A stretch of 64,000 nucleotides of DNA. It comes from Coniochaeta sp. PMI_546. Its lineage: Eukaryota; Ascomycota; Sordariomycetes; Coniochaetales; Coniochaetaceae. The notes below the pieces were generated by a model, which worked only from the letters and a program-made list of their open reading frames with translations, was not told the DNA's origin and made no database searches. Both the position numbers and the translations under genes were made by a program. Shown in pieces: positions 41,023-51,511 of this stretch; position 1 is the stretch's first letter; each line of letters begins with the position of its first letter. The DNA lies in NCBI GenBank assembly GCA_021432605.1, contig MU271145.1, forward strand, positions 2,914,001 to 2,978,000, given 5' to 3'.

Positions 41023-41847
41023 GATGGGCAAGCTTGGGCGTGAAGCTGCCTCGATGTGTCGCTAAGTGGTTGACTGATCGGTGGTCCGAAGAGAAAGTTT
41101 AGGTTGAGGGCGTCAAGACATGGAAATTTTGGTGTGGTCCATTTTACAGGTTCGCTTAGCGTCTAGGGCAAAGAGTGGCACGGGCCAGGAAATTGTGCGC
41201 TCACGTGACTCACGTGATGCTGAGCAAGTACCGACGTACCTTTTTTGGTCCCTCAACGTCTTGGCAACGGCGCTTCTAATTATGGCCCTCAGTATCTCAG
41301 CGCTCTGACACCTGCTGAACAGTTCAGGTGTTACAGGCTAAGAGGTAAGACTGGATGACACACGGTGAGCCTCCGATCAAACGCTCTTGGTGGATGCACC
41401 TATAATATGGCTATATTCGCCAATGATATCACATATTCCATGGCGGAAGAGGAGCGGCAGGTGATGCTCGCGATGTGCGCACATCTTCTCAACTGAGTGT
41501 TTCCTGGAATCCAGCCATGGCATTGTACAGTAACATCTCGGCTACAGTAACCTCGTCCAGGGATTCCTATTTCGCACACTGGCATGCTTGCTGCCCGTAT
41601 ATTGCACCAAACTGCTCGTCCGACTTGTCCTATATCATCAAAGCGCATGTGCTGGCGGATCTACCGCGTGCTCGAGAAACAACCCATAGTCCCAACACCG
41701 ATGTTGCGCCTCTTGCCCGAACCATTCACCAACTCCAGGGGTATGGTCATGAAAGCGTCCTCCGTAACATACACATAAACCGTGAAACATTGAAGATCTG
41801 TACACTAGAGAAATAAAATCTGCGCTCCTATCACACGCCTTTGTGGC
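41023..41847. other. RPS18 promoter region and 3' flank of the wall-protein gene
   Basis: 825 bp between two minus-strand genes. Apart from the E-box pair, it contains frames of 60-113 codons without features. No RNA gene recognised. Confidence 0.55.
41201..41217. promoter_or_regulatory. Two adjacent TCACGTGA palindromes upstream of RPS18
   Basis: TCACGTGA occurs at 41201-41208 and again at 41210-41217, about 180 bp upstream of the RPS18 start codon. The 8-bp palindrome contains the CACGTG E-box recognised by bHLH factors of the Cbf1 type, which sit at ribosomal-protein promoters in several fungi. Two copies 9 bp apart, nearly one helical turn, are unlikely by chance. Confidence 0.5.
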
Positions 41848-43004
41848 TCACCCTTCGTTGCTGGTATCAGCAGTAGCACTCGCCTCGGCCGCACTGGTAG
41901 CCGTAGCAGTTTCCGTAGCAGAGAAACTGCTACTCGTCGCACTGCCCTTCAAACTTGCAAGCGCCGATGCCAAAGCGTTGTTTCCGGCAAGCACGCTAGG
42001 CGGGATGAGCGGCAGCGCAGTGCCGAGCTGGATTGCAGCCAGCTGTGCAGCAGCGGCCTGCTCCACGCTAGAGAAGAGCTGCAGCGCCGCGAGGTTGAGG
42101 AACGAGTTCTGCTGCGCGATGAAAGATGCACAGTCGCTCTGGAAGCCTGCAGCACTCTCCACGAAGAGCGAGTTGCCGGCACCGTTGTTGTCGAGGAAAA
42201 TAATGTTGGCTGGATCCTCGAAGACGATCGCGCTGCTTGGCGTCGAGGTGTTGTACGGCAGGATCAGGCTGCCGTTGAACAGCCCGAAGGGAGCAGAAGG
42301 GTCGAAGCCGGCGACGACGGGGCTGCTGGTCGCGGTCGACAGAATGCTGGCTGAGGCGGCTGTGCCGAGGATACCAGAGAGGTCCACGGTGGGTGTCGCA
42401 GCAATGGTCATTTCTTGGGCTTGGCTGACCATGACCAGGAGCTGCTTGTCGGGGGCGCCATTGTCGGCTAGAAGTTGGTTGAGGAGGTAGCGCTTGTTGA
42501 TGTTGGCTGGGTCGCGGGCGTCTATTACGTTTGTTACTGTCACTATGACGGTGTTCTGTGCAGTGTCAGTGGTTTAAGTGCGGTGAGGGACGGTGTGTCA
42601 AAGGAGACTCACGACTTGGCTAAACTTGGCCTTGAAGTGATTAATCCGGATGTTGTTCTTGATTTCCTCGAGCTGTGTCACCAGCGCCACTTGCGACTGC
42701 ACCAGGGCTGCCAGCTCCTGCTCAGCGATTGCGGCCAGTTGGCTGATCAGACCGAGGTTCTGGTTCTGGACGATCGTGATAGACTGCTCCACAACTGTTT
42801 CCTGGATAATCAGAGGGCTACGTCTCTGCGCCTTTGATCTATACTTGAGCCCCTTCTCTACTGGGGTGGCATCTCGCTCAGCGGATGCAGGTGCTGTGAG
42901 AGTGTCAGCAGCGAACCAAACATAAGAACACAATGCCTTCACAAACCTGCTACTGCCACAGAACTCAAGCCCACGAGGGCTGTCAGCACGTTGTTGAAAA
43001 GCAT
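41848..43004 (-). CDS. Predicted secreted, Ala/Ser/Thr-rich cell-wall-associated protein
   Basis: Three exons on the minus strand (43004-42947, 42893-42613, 42555-41848) give 348 aa; introns are 53 and 57 bp. A signal peptide (MLFNNVLTALVGLSSVAVAA) is split by the first intron and followed by a KR-type processing-like stretch (KYRSKAQRR). The middle is rich in Gln, Val and Ile (EQELAALVQSQVALVTQLEE) and suggests an amphipathic helix bundle. The C-terminus is Ser/Thr/Ala-rich (SATSSSFSATETATATSAAE), likely O-glycosylated. It has almost no cysteine. It resembles hypothetical secreted proteins widespread in ascomycetes, sometimes called cell wall proteins; function is not known to me. No strong GPI signal ends it. 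Confidence 0.8.
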
Positions 43005-45768
43005 GGTGTAACTGGAGACTGTAGCACTGTGATCAAACGAGTGTAAAAGTGAGCCCTCTCAGAGGAGCGTGGAAGGGAAACTATATGAAGGATGAGCAAC
43101 CCCTAGGGCATACTCCTAGTCAAGAAGAGAAAGTTGTAGCGAGCAGCGATCACAGGCAGAGATCTTACGACAGAAGCTAAGGAGATCATGATCAGGTGGA
43201 TCAGGCATTGATCTTATACGCAAATCATCGAGGATCATGAACATCAAGGGCATCGCTAGACTGAGGCTAGATGGGTTTCGTATCACCGGCTGGACTAACT
43301 TCGTGCTTCATACTCCTGTTTGCCAAGAACCAGGCACCTAGGGTCAGACAGTTACTATAAGAGCGAAGGGTGATGTGTCTTGGGTGAGCGTGAGCCAGCC
43401 CGTGGCTGTGCTCTGGCAGGCCTTGTCCCGGGTGCCGTGCAGTACTATTACCCCATCAATACTAGGGTTGATGGGTGAAAGGTCTGTCTCTTTTCACCGT
43501 CCAAGAAGCCATTCACATGTGTTTTTTATTTGTAATGGCTGGCATATGATGTATGTTGGCAAGGGTACACATGGAAGGTGGAATTCATGGACTGCCGTCC
43601 CAGAGGGCGGTTGACATCTGCTGTCCGAGCGCCAAAGGTTGTACATACCAACCTATCAGCGTTCCGGAGCAGGGGTAGGCAGCCCCTGGTGTTTCCAAGA
43701 CGAGGCTCGTTTTGTATCGAACAGCCTGAACGCTCATGCGAGAAAGAAGAGACGGCATACCAACATAATGGGATTTTTGGAAGCGCTCTTGACCTATAGT
43801 CACAACTCTTGGCATTACCCTCAACCTGCCCTTTCGTGATAGTTGGTGATGATCACGGAAGTCAACTCGACGGCATGGACACCATGCCTAGAGGAGATTT
43901 TTGTCTCCTTTTCGGAACGACATTCCTCGCTAGGGAGATCCGGCTGCACCTGCAATAAGATCAAGCGTCCCGAAACTCCAACGACGAAATGAGAGATCGG
44001 CCATGATGCGAGGCTCGCCTAGGTGAAAGTGTGGTGTAGCTGCCCTTCCCGCGTACGCCACGAACAAATTCAAGACTGAATCAGCTCAATCAGCTTCAGC
44101 CAAAGAAAAATAACGACACATCTTGGGGGCAAGCGGTTGTATGTTTGGCTCGACGGCAATATGGTTGTGTCCATCGTCTAAGGACTGTCTGAGGGCATCC
44201 CTCTCATGCTGCCCTTTCTGACAGACTGATCACCGAGAACACTTGGTCTTGGCAGTTACAGAAGGGCCCATGGCGTGCTCTATGAGCTACACCTCTCGTG
44301 CTGTAACGAGGCCACGGGCAACTTCCATGATCGTCCTCGGTGGTTCATTGCGCGAGTCAAAATGAGTTAAATCACATCGGCTCTCTCAGAAGTTAGTTGT
44401 AGGACCATGAGGAGCGCGTCAAGATTGATGAAGAGCCGGTGATAAATATCACTACACCACTCCAACCGAGCAATCCGGCACACACAGAGACCTTGTGCGA
44501 CGGATCTTCAGTACCGCAGATTGCTAGCGAAGGTGACTGGGTCGTTCAGGTGCAAATATGCGAAGTTGAGAACTGGACGATGGCTCACAAAGTGGGGCTG
44601 ATATGACTAAGCCAAAAATTCAACCACATCAACCTCGTCGAAAACCATTTCTCCTTCCATCCAGCTATCATCAGAACTCACAACCACCTTGATTCAGAAC
44701 AAACAAGTGTTCATCACTACTTGGAGTAAACTGTTGGTTTGCAAGTCATGCGAAAACCTAGGAAGGGCCTCAAGCCGTAGGTCCTCAGGAGGTCCGGCGT
44801 TGTGATCGGTGCCTGGTCCATTCGAACCAAAGCGTGATGCCGCCCAAGCGTAAGAGTGTATCGCGAGGTTACATAGATCCTTTCTTCCCTCTCTCCTTTC
44901 AAACTCCGTCTTGTGCCTGATTCGGCCAGCTCTTCCTCCTCTGGGCTGGTCTTGAAACTGAGGCTACGCCGCCTGCTCCATGAGCAGGTGTGTGTACGAG
45001 ACAACAGCGAATACTGCAATGCTCATTGAGTACGGGACCTTCAACCCTTCTTTCTGCGAAGGAATTTCGTAATTTATCTGTTGCAACATTTATATCACAG
45101 CAGCTGGTCCCATTATGAGCTGCGGCAAGGGCCACGCCATGGTAGACTAATGTCCAGTGACGGCGTGGGGGAGACATCCATTCAATGACTATCCTACTAT
45201 GTTCACAAATCCCAACTTGAATCTAGCCTGTCTCCATTTCGTGATCCATTTTCCGTGTCCCTTCTCATGCTTCACTTCCATCTCATCCAGAGCCCAGGGT
45301 ATCGCGGTCAGTCGGGTCTCTTTGGTTTCAGATCGAAGTGTGTAAATAATCGAAGTTGGTTCACTCCAGTCTGGCAAGGATTGGCTCCCGACGGTCGACG
45401 TAAGATCATGCAACCTCTAGAGGCTCGCCGAGTCCTGGCGCATCGCAGCGGTGAGACTCTCGACTCAGGAGTACGCATAGCATGGCAGCCTCTCGGTACA
45501 CGGTTGGTTGTTGAGTTTGACCCGACGCATAACACAACGTTCAGCTGCTATCATCAAGCTCGTTACCGAGTCAGTTTGATAGGCACAACCAGTCAGGCGA
45601 ACAAAGCATATAATACCTCGTACTGAAAACCTTATCAGCTCAGCTACTTAACAATGCCATAGCATTAACTTCCAATCATCACCTCCCTGTGAGAACCTCC
45701 AACACCATCTCCATCCATGTTGCAACCATACAAGCCAAGCCAACCATAATATGAAGCCACCTCATCTC
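43005..45768. other. 2.8-kb intergenic stretch
   Basis: No gene is supported. It holds the promoter of the wall-protein gene (minus strand, right of 43004) and the 3' flank of the PLC-like gene. Frames up to 123 codons (45255-45626, plus) have no motif and overlap antisense frames. Confidence 0.55.
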
Positions 45769-47082
45769 TCAAAGAAGAAACGCAACAGCAACAACAAGCC
45801 CGACCAGCCCAACCCGTGCAGCTTTCTGCTCTGCGCTTCCAAATCTGGCCGAGGTCCCACTCTCCGCCAAAGCCGCAGGCACAGGCTCAGTCCGTCCCTC
45901 AGTCATCCCATCAACCCCATTCATCAGATCGACCGCTTCCAACGCCGGCCCACGATCCCAAAAGTCAACCAGCACAAACACCGGCTTCGCCTTCCACTCC
46001 GCCTCACAAGTCTTGATATGGAGTCCAAGGGCTCCGGCGTCAGCATCCCGCTCAGAGGGACTGTTCGTCTGGTTGATGATGTACTCATTCGGCACCAGGA
46101 TACCATCCCTGAGAGGCACGTACGAGAAGTGGTTGAGCAGCGGCAGCATTCCCGACTCCACGGCTGTGAGGCTGGAGGAGAAAGTCGTAGGGCGATCCAC
46201 TGTGCAGAGGAACTCTGGGGAGGTTACCTCGTACGGGGTCTCGAAGACGTACTGCCACTCGTCCAGCAGGTATGGGTAGTAGGTCGAAGGGGTCACGCCG
46301 GCAATGAAGGTCACCAGGCGGGTATTGGCTGAGATCAGCTCGCCGAGGGTCGGCCAGACGGTCGTGCTGGAGGCGGAAGTGAAAGGGGGGATGTAGCTGT
46401 ACGCTGGCATGCCTGACTGCTCAAAAGCGGCGGCAAAGAACTCAACCGAGACGCTGTCTGAGTTGACAAGCAGGAGGGTGACGACTTCGTTGGGGTTGGC
46501 ATCGAGCCAAGATTTTATGTCCGACAGCCAGGCCTTCAGGGTACCGGCGTCCATGATGGTGCAACTGCTGTGGCAGAGTTGGAGAATTCCGGCTTGGAAG
46601 TGAACTTGGACCTGGAGCAGCCTCACGCCCCCGGAGAGAGAGACGGTTGTGTTGAAATACTGGTTGCCGGCGACGCTGTAGCCTGTGTCGGCGTTGCGGA
46701 GGAAGGGGCTGTTGTGGGCACCGAGATGAGTGATGTTGTTGTATGCCCTGTTGCAGAGTAACGGGGAGTTGTTGCAGGCTACTCCCGGTGGCAGAGCTGT
46801 GGCGACACGCGCCAGCGACGTGGACGTCTTGGAAGATGTCGACGAAGTAGAAGACGTTGACAATGTGGAAGGAGTCCCGGTACTTGTGATTGTCATGTCT
46901 GTGGTCCCGAGAAACGTAGACGTCACGGTAACTTGTGTGGTCGAGTCTGCTCCGACATCTGCGCTTGTGGTGGATGAGGTTGTGGTCGTAGTCCCGACGA
47001 GCGATCCTTGCGGGATAGCATGGACTGCTGTGATTGCGAGCAGAGCTCCTAGAAGGCATCGTGGTCTCACGAAGCGTAACAT
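45769..47082 (-). CDS. Secreted PLC-like phosphodiesterase (PI-PLC X-domain type), probably GPI-anchored
   Basis: Single exon, 437 aa. A signal peptide (LLGALLAITAVHA) is followed by a Ser/Thr-rich stretch of about 70 residues. The domain then starts with NNSPLLCNRAYNNITHLGAH, where H in GAHNSPF corresponds to the first catalytic histidine region of PI-PLC-X proteins. A bacterial-type arrangement continues with GGVRLLQVQVHF, LKAWLSDIKSWLDANPNEVV and LLVNSD. This single-domain fungal group lacks the PH, EF-hand and C2 parts of signalling PLCs. The second catalytic histidine is not obvious where QVQVHF stands, so activity is uncertain. The C-terminus (AARVGLVGLVVAVAFLL after a small-residue site) fits a GPI signal. 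It lies in a run of secreted-protein genes. Confidence 0.85.
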   Translation of the reverse strand: MLRFVRPRCLLGALLAITAVHAIPQGSLVGTTTTTSSTTSADVGADSTTQVTVTSTFLGTTDMTITSTGTPSTLSTSSTSSTSSKTSTSLARVATALPPGVACNNSPLLCNRAYNNITHLGAHNSPFLRNADTGYSVAGNQYFNTTVSLSGGVRLLQVQVHFQAGILQLCHSSCTIMDAGTLKAWLSDIKSWLDANPNEVVTLLLVNSDSVSVEFFAAAFEQSGMPAYSYIPPFTSASSTTVWPTLGELISANTRLVTFIAGVTPSTYYPYLLDEWQYVFETPYEVTSPEFLCTVDRPTTFSSSLTAVESGMLPLLNHFSYVPLRDGILVPNEYIINQTNSPSERDADAGALGLHIKTCEAEWKAKPVFVLVDFWDRGPALEAVDLMNGVDGMTEGRTEPVPAALAESGTSARFGSAEQKAARVGLVGLVVAVAFLL

Positions 47083-47873
47083 GTTTATCTGACAGAAGCG
47101 GTGACTGTAAAGAGATGAATTGAAGTAATGCGGACTAGAATCTTGTGTTTGAATGGGAGGAAGATGAGAACAAGAGGCCGGGAGACAGATCAGACCATGT
47201 CCTTATATACATGTAAACAGGAATCGGATGCGCTTTGCTCTGTTCACAGGGCGGCAATGGCAATGGCAACGGGCAGCCGTGTGACCTTCCTGGAGGACGA
47301 GATGAAAAGACAACCCGAGGAAGTCGCATACACTTTCTTCTAAGCTTTCCGGCGACACAGACACCTACGGAGACACGCATCCTGGAAGTGTCCACTCGCC
47401 GCCGACGTACCTTCTTCAAGTCTTCCCATGGATATGCCCAATATGATGAGGGGGAGAACTTCGATTGTCGCCTCGTCATACTCGAATCCTCAGAGCTTGA
47501 CGTCCATACCTGCCTTCCTTTATCCAATGGTGGACACAAGACGTGGTTGTCTCACACAAGAACTCGACTATCGTTGCGGGGTGGAAGGTTCGTTCCCATC
47601 GACGGAGCGACGTTGTCTGACGAACATATCGGCTGTCCCCTTCCCTGTTGTATCGATCGATGTTTCTCTTTTGCCTTGGAAGTGCATGCTGTTCCCGATA
47701 TCTTGGTAACCTGCTCGTTCCTCCTTCCTTCGCCGTTGCAAGACATTAACAGCTGAGGCGGTGTGTCAGAGCTGTCGACACAATGCATCTAAGATTCAGC
47801 ATCAAATAATATCACGATCAACGATACCGGACATCACGTCTTACAATCATTAGAGCACGCTCAATACAACTCA
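47083..47873. other. Intergenic region between sedolisin and PLC-like genes
   Basis: Contains the PLC-like promoter and sedolisin 3' flank. Overlapping frames up to 173 codons (47235-47756, plus) carry no features and are most likely chance. Confidence 0.5.
47202..47209 (-). promoter_or_regulatory. TATA box of the PLC-like gene
   Basis: On the minus strand TATATAAG lies about 120 bp upstream of the start codon at 47082, a normal distance for a fungal TATA promoter. A forkhead-like TGTTTAC stands about 6 bp upstream of it. Confidence 0.5.
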
Positions 47874-49745
47874 TTACCCAACAGCCTTCTCAACCAATGC
47901 CAACAAATCCGGCATCCCAATGCCCGTAGCCGGATCCCACCCCGGAGTCGCATCCCACCTAGCGCCCGGAATGACGCTCGCACCCGGCACCGTCTGTCCA
48001 GTCTGCAGATTGACCCCCGTGCAACCAATTGCCGCACCACCCGTGACATCCGTGATGCCTGTTCCATTACCACTTCTAAGACTGTACAGCCATGGGTTGA
48101 TAAACCCCATCACCGGCTTCCCGGCCTTGAGTCTCGCGTCGTTAATCAACCCAATCAGTCCCGCCACCACCGGCGCAGCAGCGCTCGTACCGCCCGTATA
48201 GCTCGGCGATCCGGCCGCGTAAAACAGGTAATACGGGCTAAGACTATGCGCCGAGATATCAGGAAAGGCCCTGCCCTTGAAACCCCCGGCATACACCGAG
48301 AAATTAGCCTTTGTCTCAGGGGCGAGGTGCGAGGTGAGGTAATCTGTGACAGCGGCTTCCTGGTACCACGCGCGCTCGAAGTAGTTGCTGAAGCCACCGC
48401 TGCTGGCGCTCCAGGCTACCTCGGGCGCGTAGGCCTGCGTGCCGCCCACGGCGGTGATGTAAGGGCAGGATCCCGGGAACTGGGGAGTGAACTCGGGTTG
48501 CTTGTTGCCGTCGTTGGATTGGCAGGGGGCGCCGACGCCGGTGTCGCCTGAGGACTCGAGGATGGTTATGCCGCGAAGACCCATCATGCCTATGAGGTTG
48601 CAGACGCGGATTGCGTATTCTTTTGGGACGGTCTGAGGCGGGTTTTAGTTAATGGACGAGAAAGGGAGTGGTAAGAGGGGCGAGAGGAAAAGTACCTGTT
48701 CATCATCTCCATAAGAGTTCGAAATGACCTGCGGCAGCTGCTCGTTCGTCTTGTTCAGCAAGAAGTGGTAATACTCCAGATAAGGCTCGTTCGTATTGTG
48801 CGCCTCATCTGGTATGTCAAGGTTTGGGACGAAGGGCGGCTTGCCCGCCGTGATGAACTCGGTAATCGGCAGCGTCTTGACCACGGCGGACATGAACTGC
48901 GAGTCGAGGTTCGCTTCTCCAAAGTCTCGGGAAGGATCCTGGTGGTCTTCTCCGCCGTTGATCAGCACGACGGAGAAGTTGTTCAGCGGCAGGCCATACG
49001 CCTTTTGGTAGAGGGTCAGGTCCTTCTGGATCGCACTCTCGTTCAAGAAGCTGCCGAAGCCGACGCGGCTACCCGAGTCGGCCGTCTCGCGGTAGGTGCC
49101 GTAGTTATACATCTTCTCTAGGCAGCCGGGCTCGATCAGGCGGGCACAATTCAGCGTTGTGTTGGAGTTTTGCCGAGGATATCGAGGTGAGTCCTGCGGA
49201 GGGATGACGGCGTGTGCTTTCGTCCGGCCGAAGAAGGTTGTAGGCGAAACCAGGTCAATATGCTCGGCCAGGTGGTCAGGGACAGAGTATTCAAGCGTGC
49301 GTAGCTTCTTCAGACCTGCTACATCGAAGTTCTGGAAGGATGAGCTGAGCATCCTGTTTGCGTTAGACACGGTCGTGGCGAAATTGATGTACGAGCCATG
49401 GTCTGCAATGTGAGTGACGCCGGCATCTTCTAACCAACCTAGGACTGCCGCACGGGAGGCGTCCGAGGGGCTAAATAGCTTGTTTATGTCGTCTACATCC
49501 AAATACTTGCCGTAGTCGGGGCTGCTTGGCGTGGATACAGCCTGGAGTATCTCTTGGAGTCGGTTGATGTTTTGCAGCTTGATTCCGACTTGAAGCGTGA
49601 TAATTTGATCGTCTCTAGGTGAGCCCAGCGCTTTGATAGACGGATTCAAAGCCGTCATTTTCGACATGAGAGTTGCTCCGTAGGCCACGGCATAGCTGCT
49701 AGCCCAGACCAGGAGACTGGTCTTCAGTGTCTGGACTGGATGCAT
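47874..49745 (-). CDS. Secreted sedolisin-family serine-carboxyl protease (tripeptidyl-peptidase type, S53)
   Basis: Acid protease removing tripeptides from substrate N-termini outside the cell. Exons 49745-48696 and 48632-47874 give 602 aa; the 63-bp intron joins SYGDDEQ to TVPKEYAI. A signal peptide (about residues 1-23) and a pro-kumamolisin domain (about 35-190, with SPDYGKYLDVDDINKLFSPS) precede the catalytic domain. Catalytic residues are E277 and D281 in EANLDSQF, the oxyanion Asp D380 in SSGDTGVG, and S500 in GGTSAAAP. The calcium site near the C-terminus is represented by TDVTGG and GWDPATGIGMPD. Sequons are frequent, consistent with secretion. No propeptide or active-site residue is missing. 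Confidence 0.93.
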
Positions 49746-50807
49746 GGCAGTGTGTCAATGACCACTTGCCAACTCTGGCAGGCAAACCTATACTCTGTAT
49801 TAGAATACTGATCATTTTAGGGAAGTTCAACAGCAAGGTGAATATGGCGCTAGGAGCCTGTGCTCGCCCTGAGATCGGGATCAAACCACAGCGTAGTCGA
49901 ATGAGAAAGCTTGTTTTCCCTGGTGGAATAAAATGAAGACGAACTTGTACTCAGCGGTTTGGTCCTACGCAATCACCTCTGTATCCTCGTCGGGAAGCAG
50001 GAACGAGCACAAGCTTTGCTCGTGTGTAACGGAGCTTGATTTAGCTCAAATATCGTCTGGCGATGCCGGCATCCGTCCACGACTTAACGGTAGCTCGTAT
50101 GTAACAAAGATGTTGGAACTGGGAGAAAGAAAAGCTCGGATTGATATAACATCGTGCCTTTCTGGTTATCACTGTGCTTTCAGGTTGCATCTGGCATGAT
50201 AAATGATATCGTAAACGTCCGTCTCCACGGTAGGGTTTCCCAAGTCCGCCTCGACGATCTCTCCCGCTCAGCGAGCCATGACCGTAGTCAGTTGCATGCA
50301 CCGGCAGATGGATAGTTTATTCGGAGAGTCAACCCAAGGAAGTTGTCCAATTGAGACCGATGAACGTAGTGCCGGATGATCGATTAAGGTCGATCGGCTG
50401 GTAATAACCGTCTGTATTAATGATTTATCTATGGGGGCGTACAAGCCCGCATCATCCCCTTAATTAAGTGCCTGACAACGTCATGCAACTCTATATTGGT
50501 CCCGTTCCGCACCAATTCCGGTGGTCTGGGCACCAAAATGAGCATCCAAGTGTATCTGCAATCGCAAAAGCATCGTGAGATCCTCAGCCAACCTCGCCAA
50601 ACAGATCTTGCGCCCAATAAAACAACGCCATTAGCTAATGCCTCGAAAGTAGCCTCTCCCTTGAGCGCCTGTGTCACCCGAGCCCAGCCCGAGGGCAATC
50701 TATAGCACATCACGCCCGACTCCATGCTGAGGAAACCTATGTCGATCCATCCGTGACCAACGTGATATCCTTTGCAGCAATCAGAGGAGAGCCTCGAAGA
50801 ATGAACA
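49746..50807. other. 1.06-kb intergenic stretch
   Basis: Sedolisin promoter on the left and 3' flank of the small secreted protein gene on the right. A 141-codon minus frame (50429-50854) overlaps the end of that gene antiphase and has no features. Confidence 0.55.
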
Positions 50808-51511
50808 TCAGTCCGAGACCGCGGTGATGTTTGCGTAGACTGGACCAGCATCATAAAGCCGGAAAAAGTTGTCCTCGCGCGTGATCAAAGGCAGGTGGAT
50901 GTCGGGCTGAGCAAAGGTGAGAGGGTAGTCCCAGGGCGCTGTGAAGTTCCTAATGAATGATGATATCAGCAATGACCTCGCGGAATTGCCAGACAAGGTC
51001 AACGAACTCGGAGTCATGGTAGCGATGTGCGACCTCCAGGGCAAAGTCCTCAGAAGAGTTGAACGCGGCGATTCTCATCTCGAAGTAGACCGGCAGCTGC
51101 TTGTAGCACATGGAGTACGACGCGCTGTATGTGTTCTTTTCGCCCGCGGCTACCGTCTCTCCGTCCCATGACCACTTGTAGATGCAAGAGCAGCTCGTGA
51201 CATTGTTCTCCTTCACGGAGTTGGGGTCATGCCAATCGACTGATAGTGAATGAGTTAACAGTGAACAGCTATCAATGAGTAAGGATATACCCACAACGAA
51301 GCTCGCAAGCATACATGTCGTCTGCGGTGGGCCGGGCGCACTCCATGCCAATGTTGGTCAGGTTGAACGGGTCGAAGTTGAATTGACTGCCGTTCATCAA
51401 GACGGCGCGCTGAATATGTGCGCCGGCTTCGTGCACATCATGAGGCGTGGCTGCTGGCATGGCGGCGGCAAGTGGCAGCGCCACGAGACTAAGGACCTGT
51501 GGTAGACGCAT
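50808..51511 (-). CDS. Small secreted protein, unknown function
   Basis: Three exons (51511-51295, 51239-51008, 50949-50808) give 196 aa after splicing introns of 55 and 58 bp. The donors are non-canonical in detail (GTGGGT and GTTCGT), but both joins keep frame and yield a continuous secreted-type protein: ACELRFDWHDPNS across the first, HDSENFTAPWDYP across the second. The signal peptide is MRLPQVLSLVALPLAAA. There are only about five cysteines (MECA, YACE, CSCIY, SMCY), and sequons NGS, NLT, NVT, NSS, NFT and NIT. WHDPN, YKWSWDG and the Tyr/Trp-rich middle suggest a beta-rich extracellular fold. I do not recognise a family; it could be an effector-like or wall-associated protein. Start 51511 is the first ATG; TTG upstream is not used. 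Confidence 0.7.

Noticed and set aside
44815-44830. Minus-strand GGTTCGAAT, resembling a tRNA T-loop
   Set aside because: The following bases do not complete the T stem, and no matching A box or acceptor stem is present.
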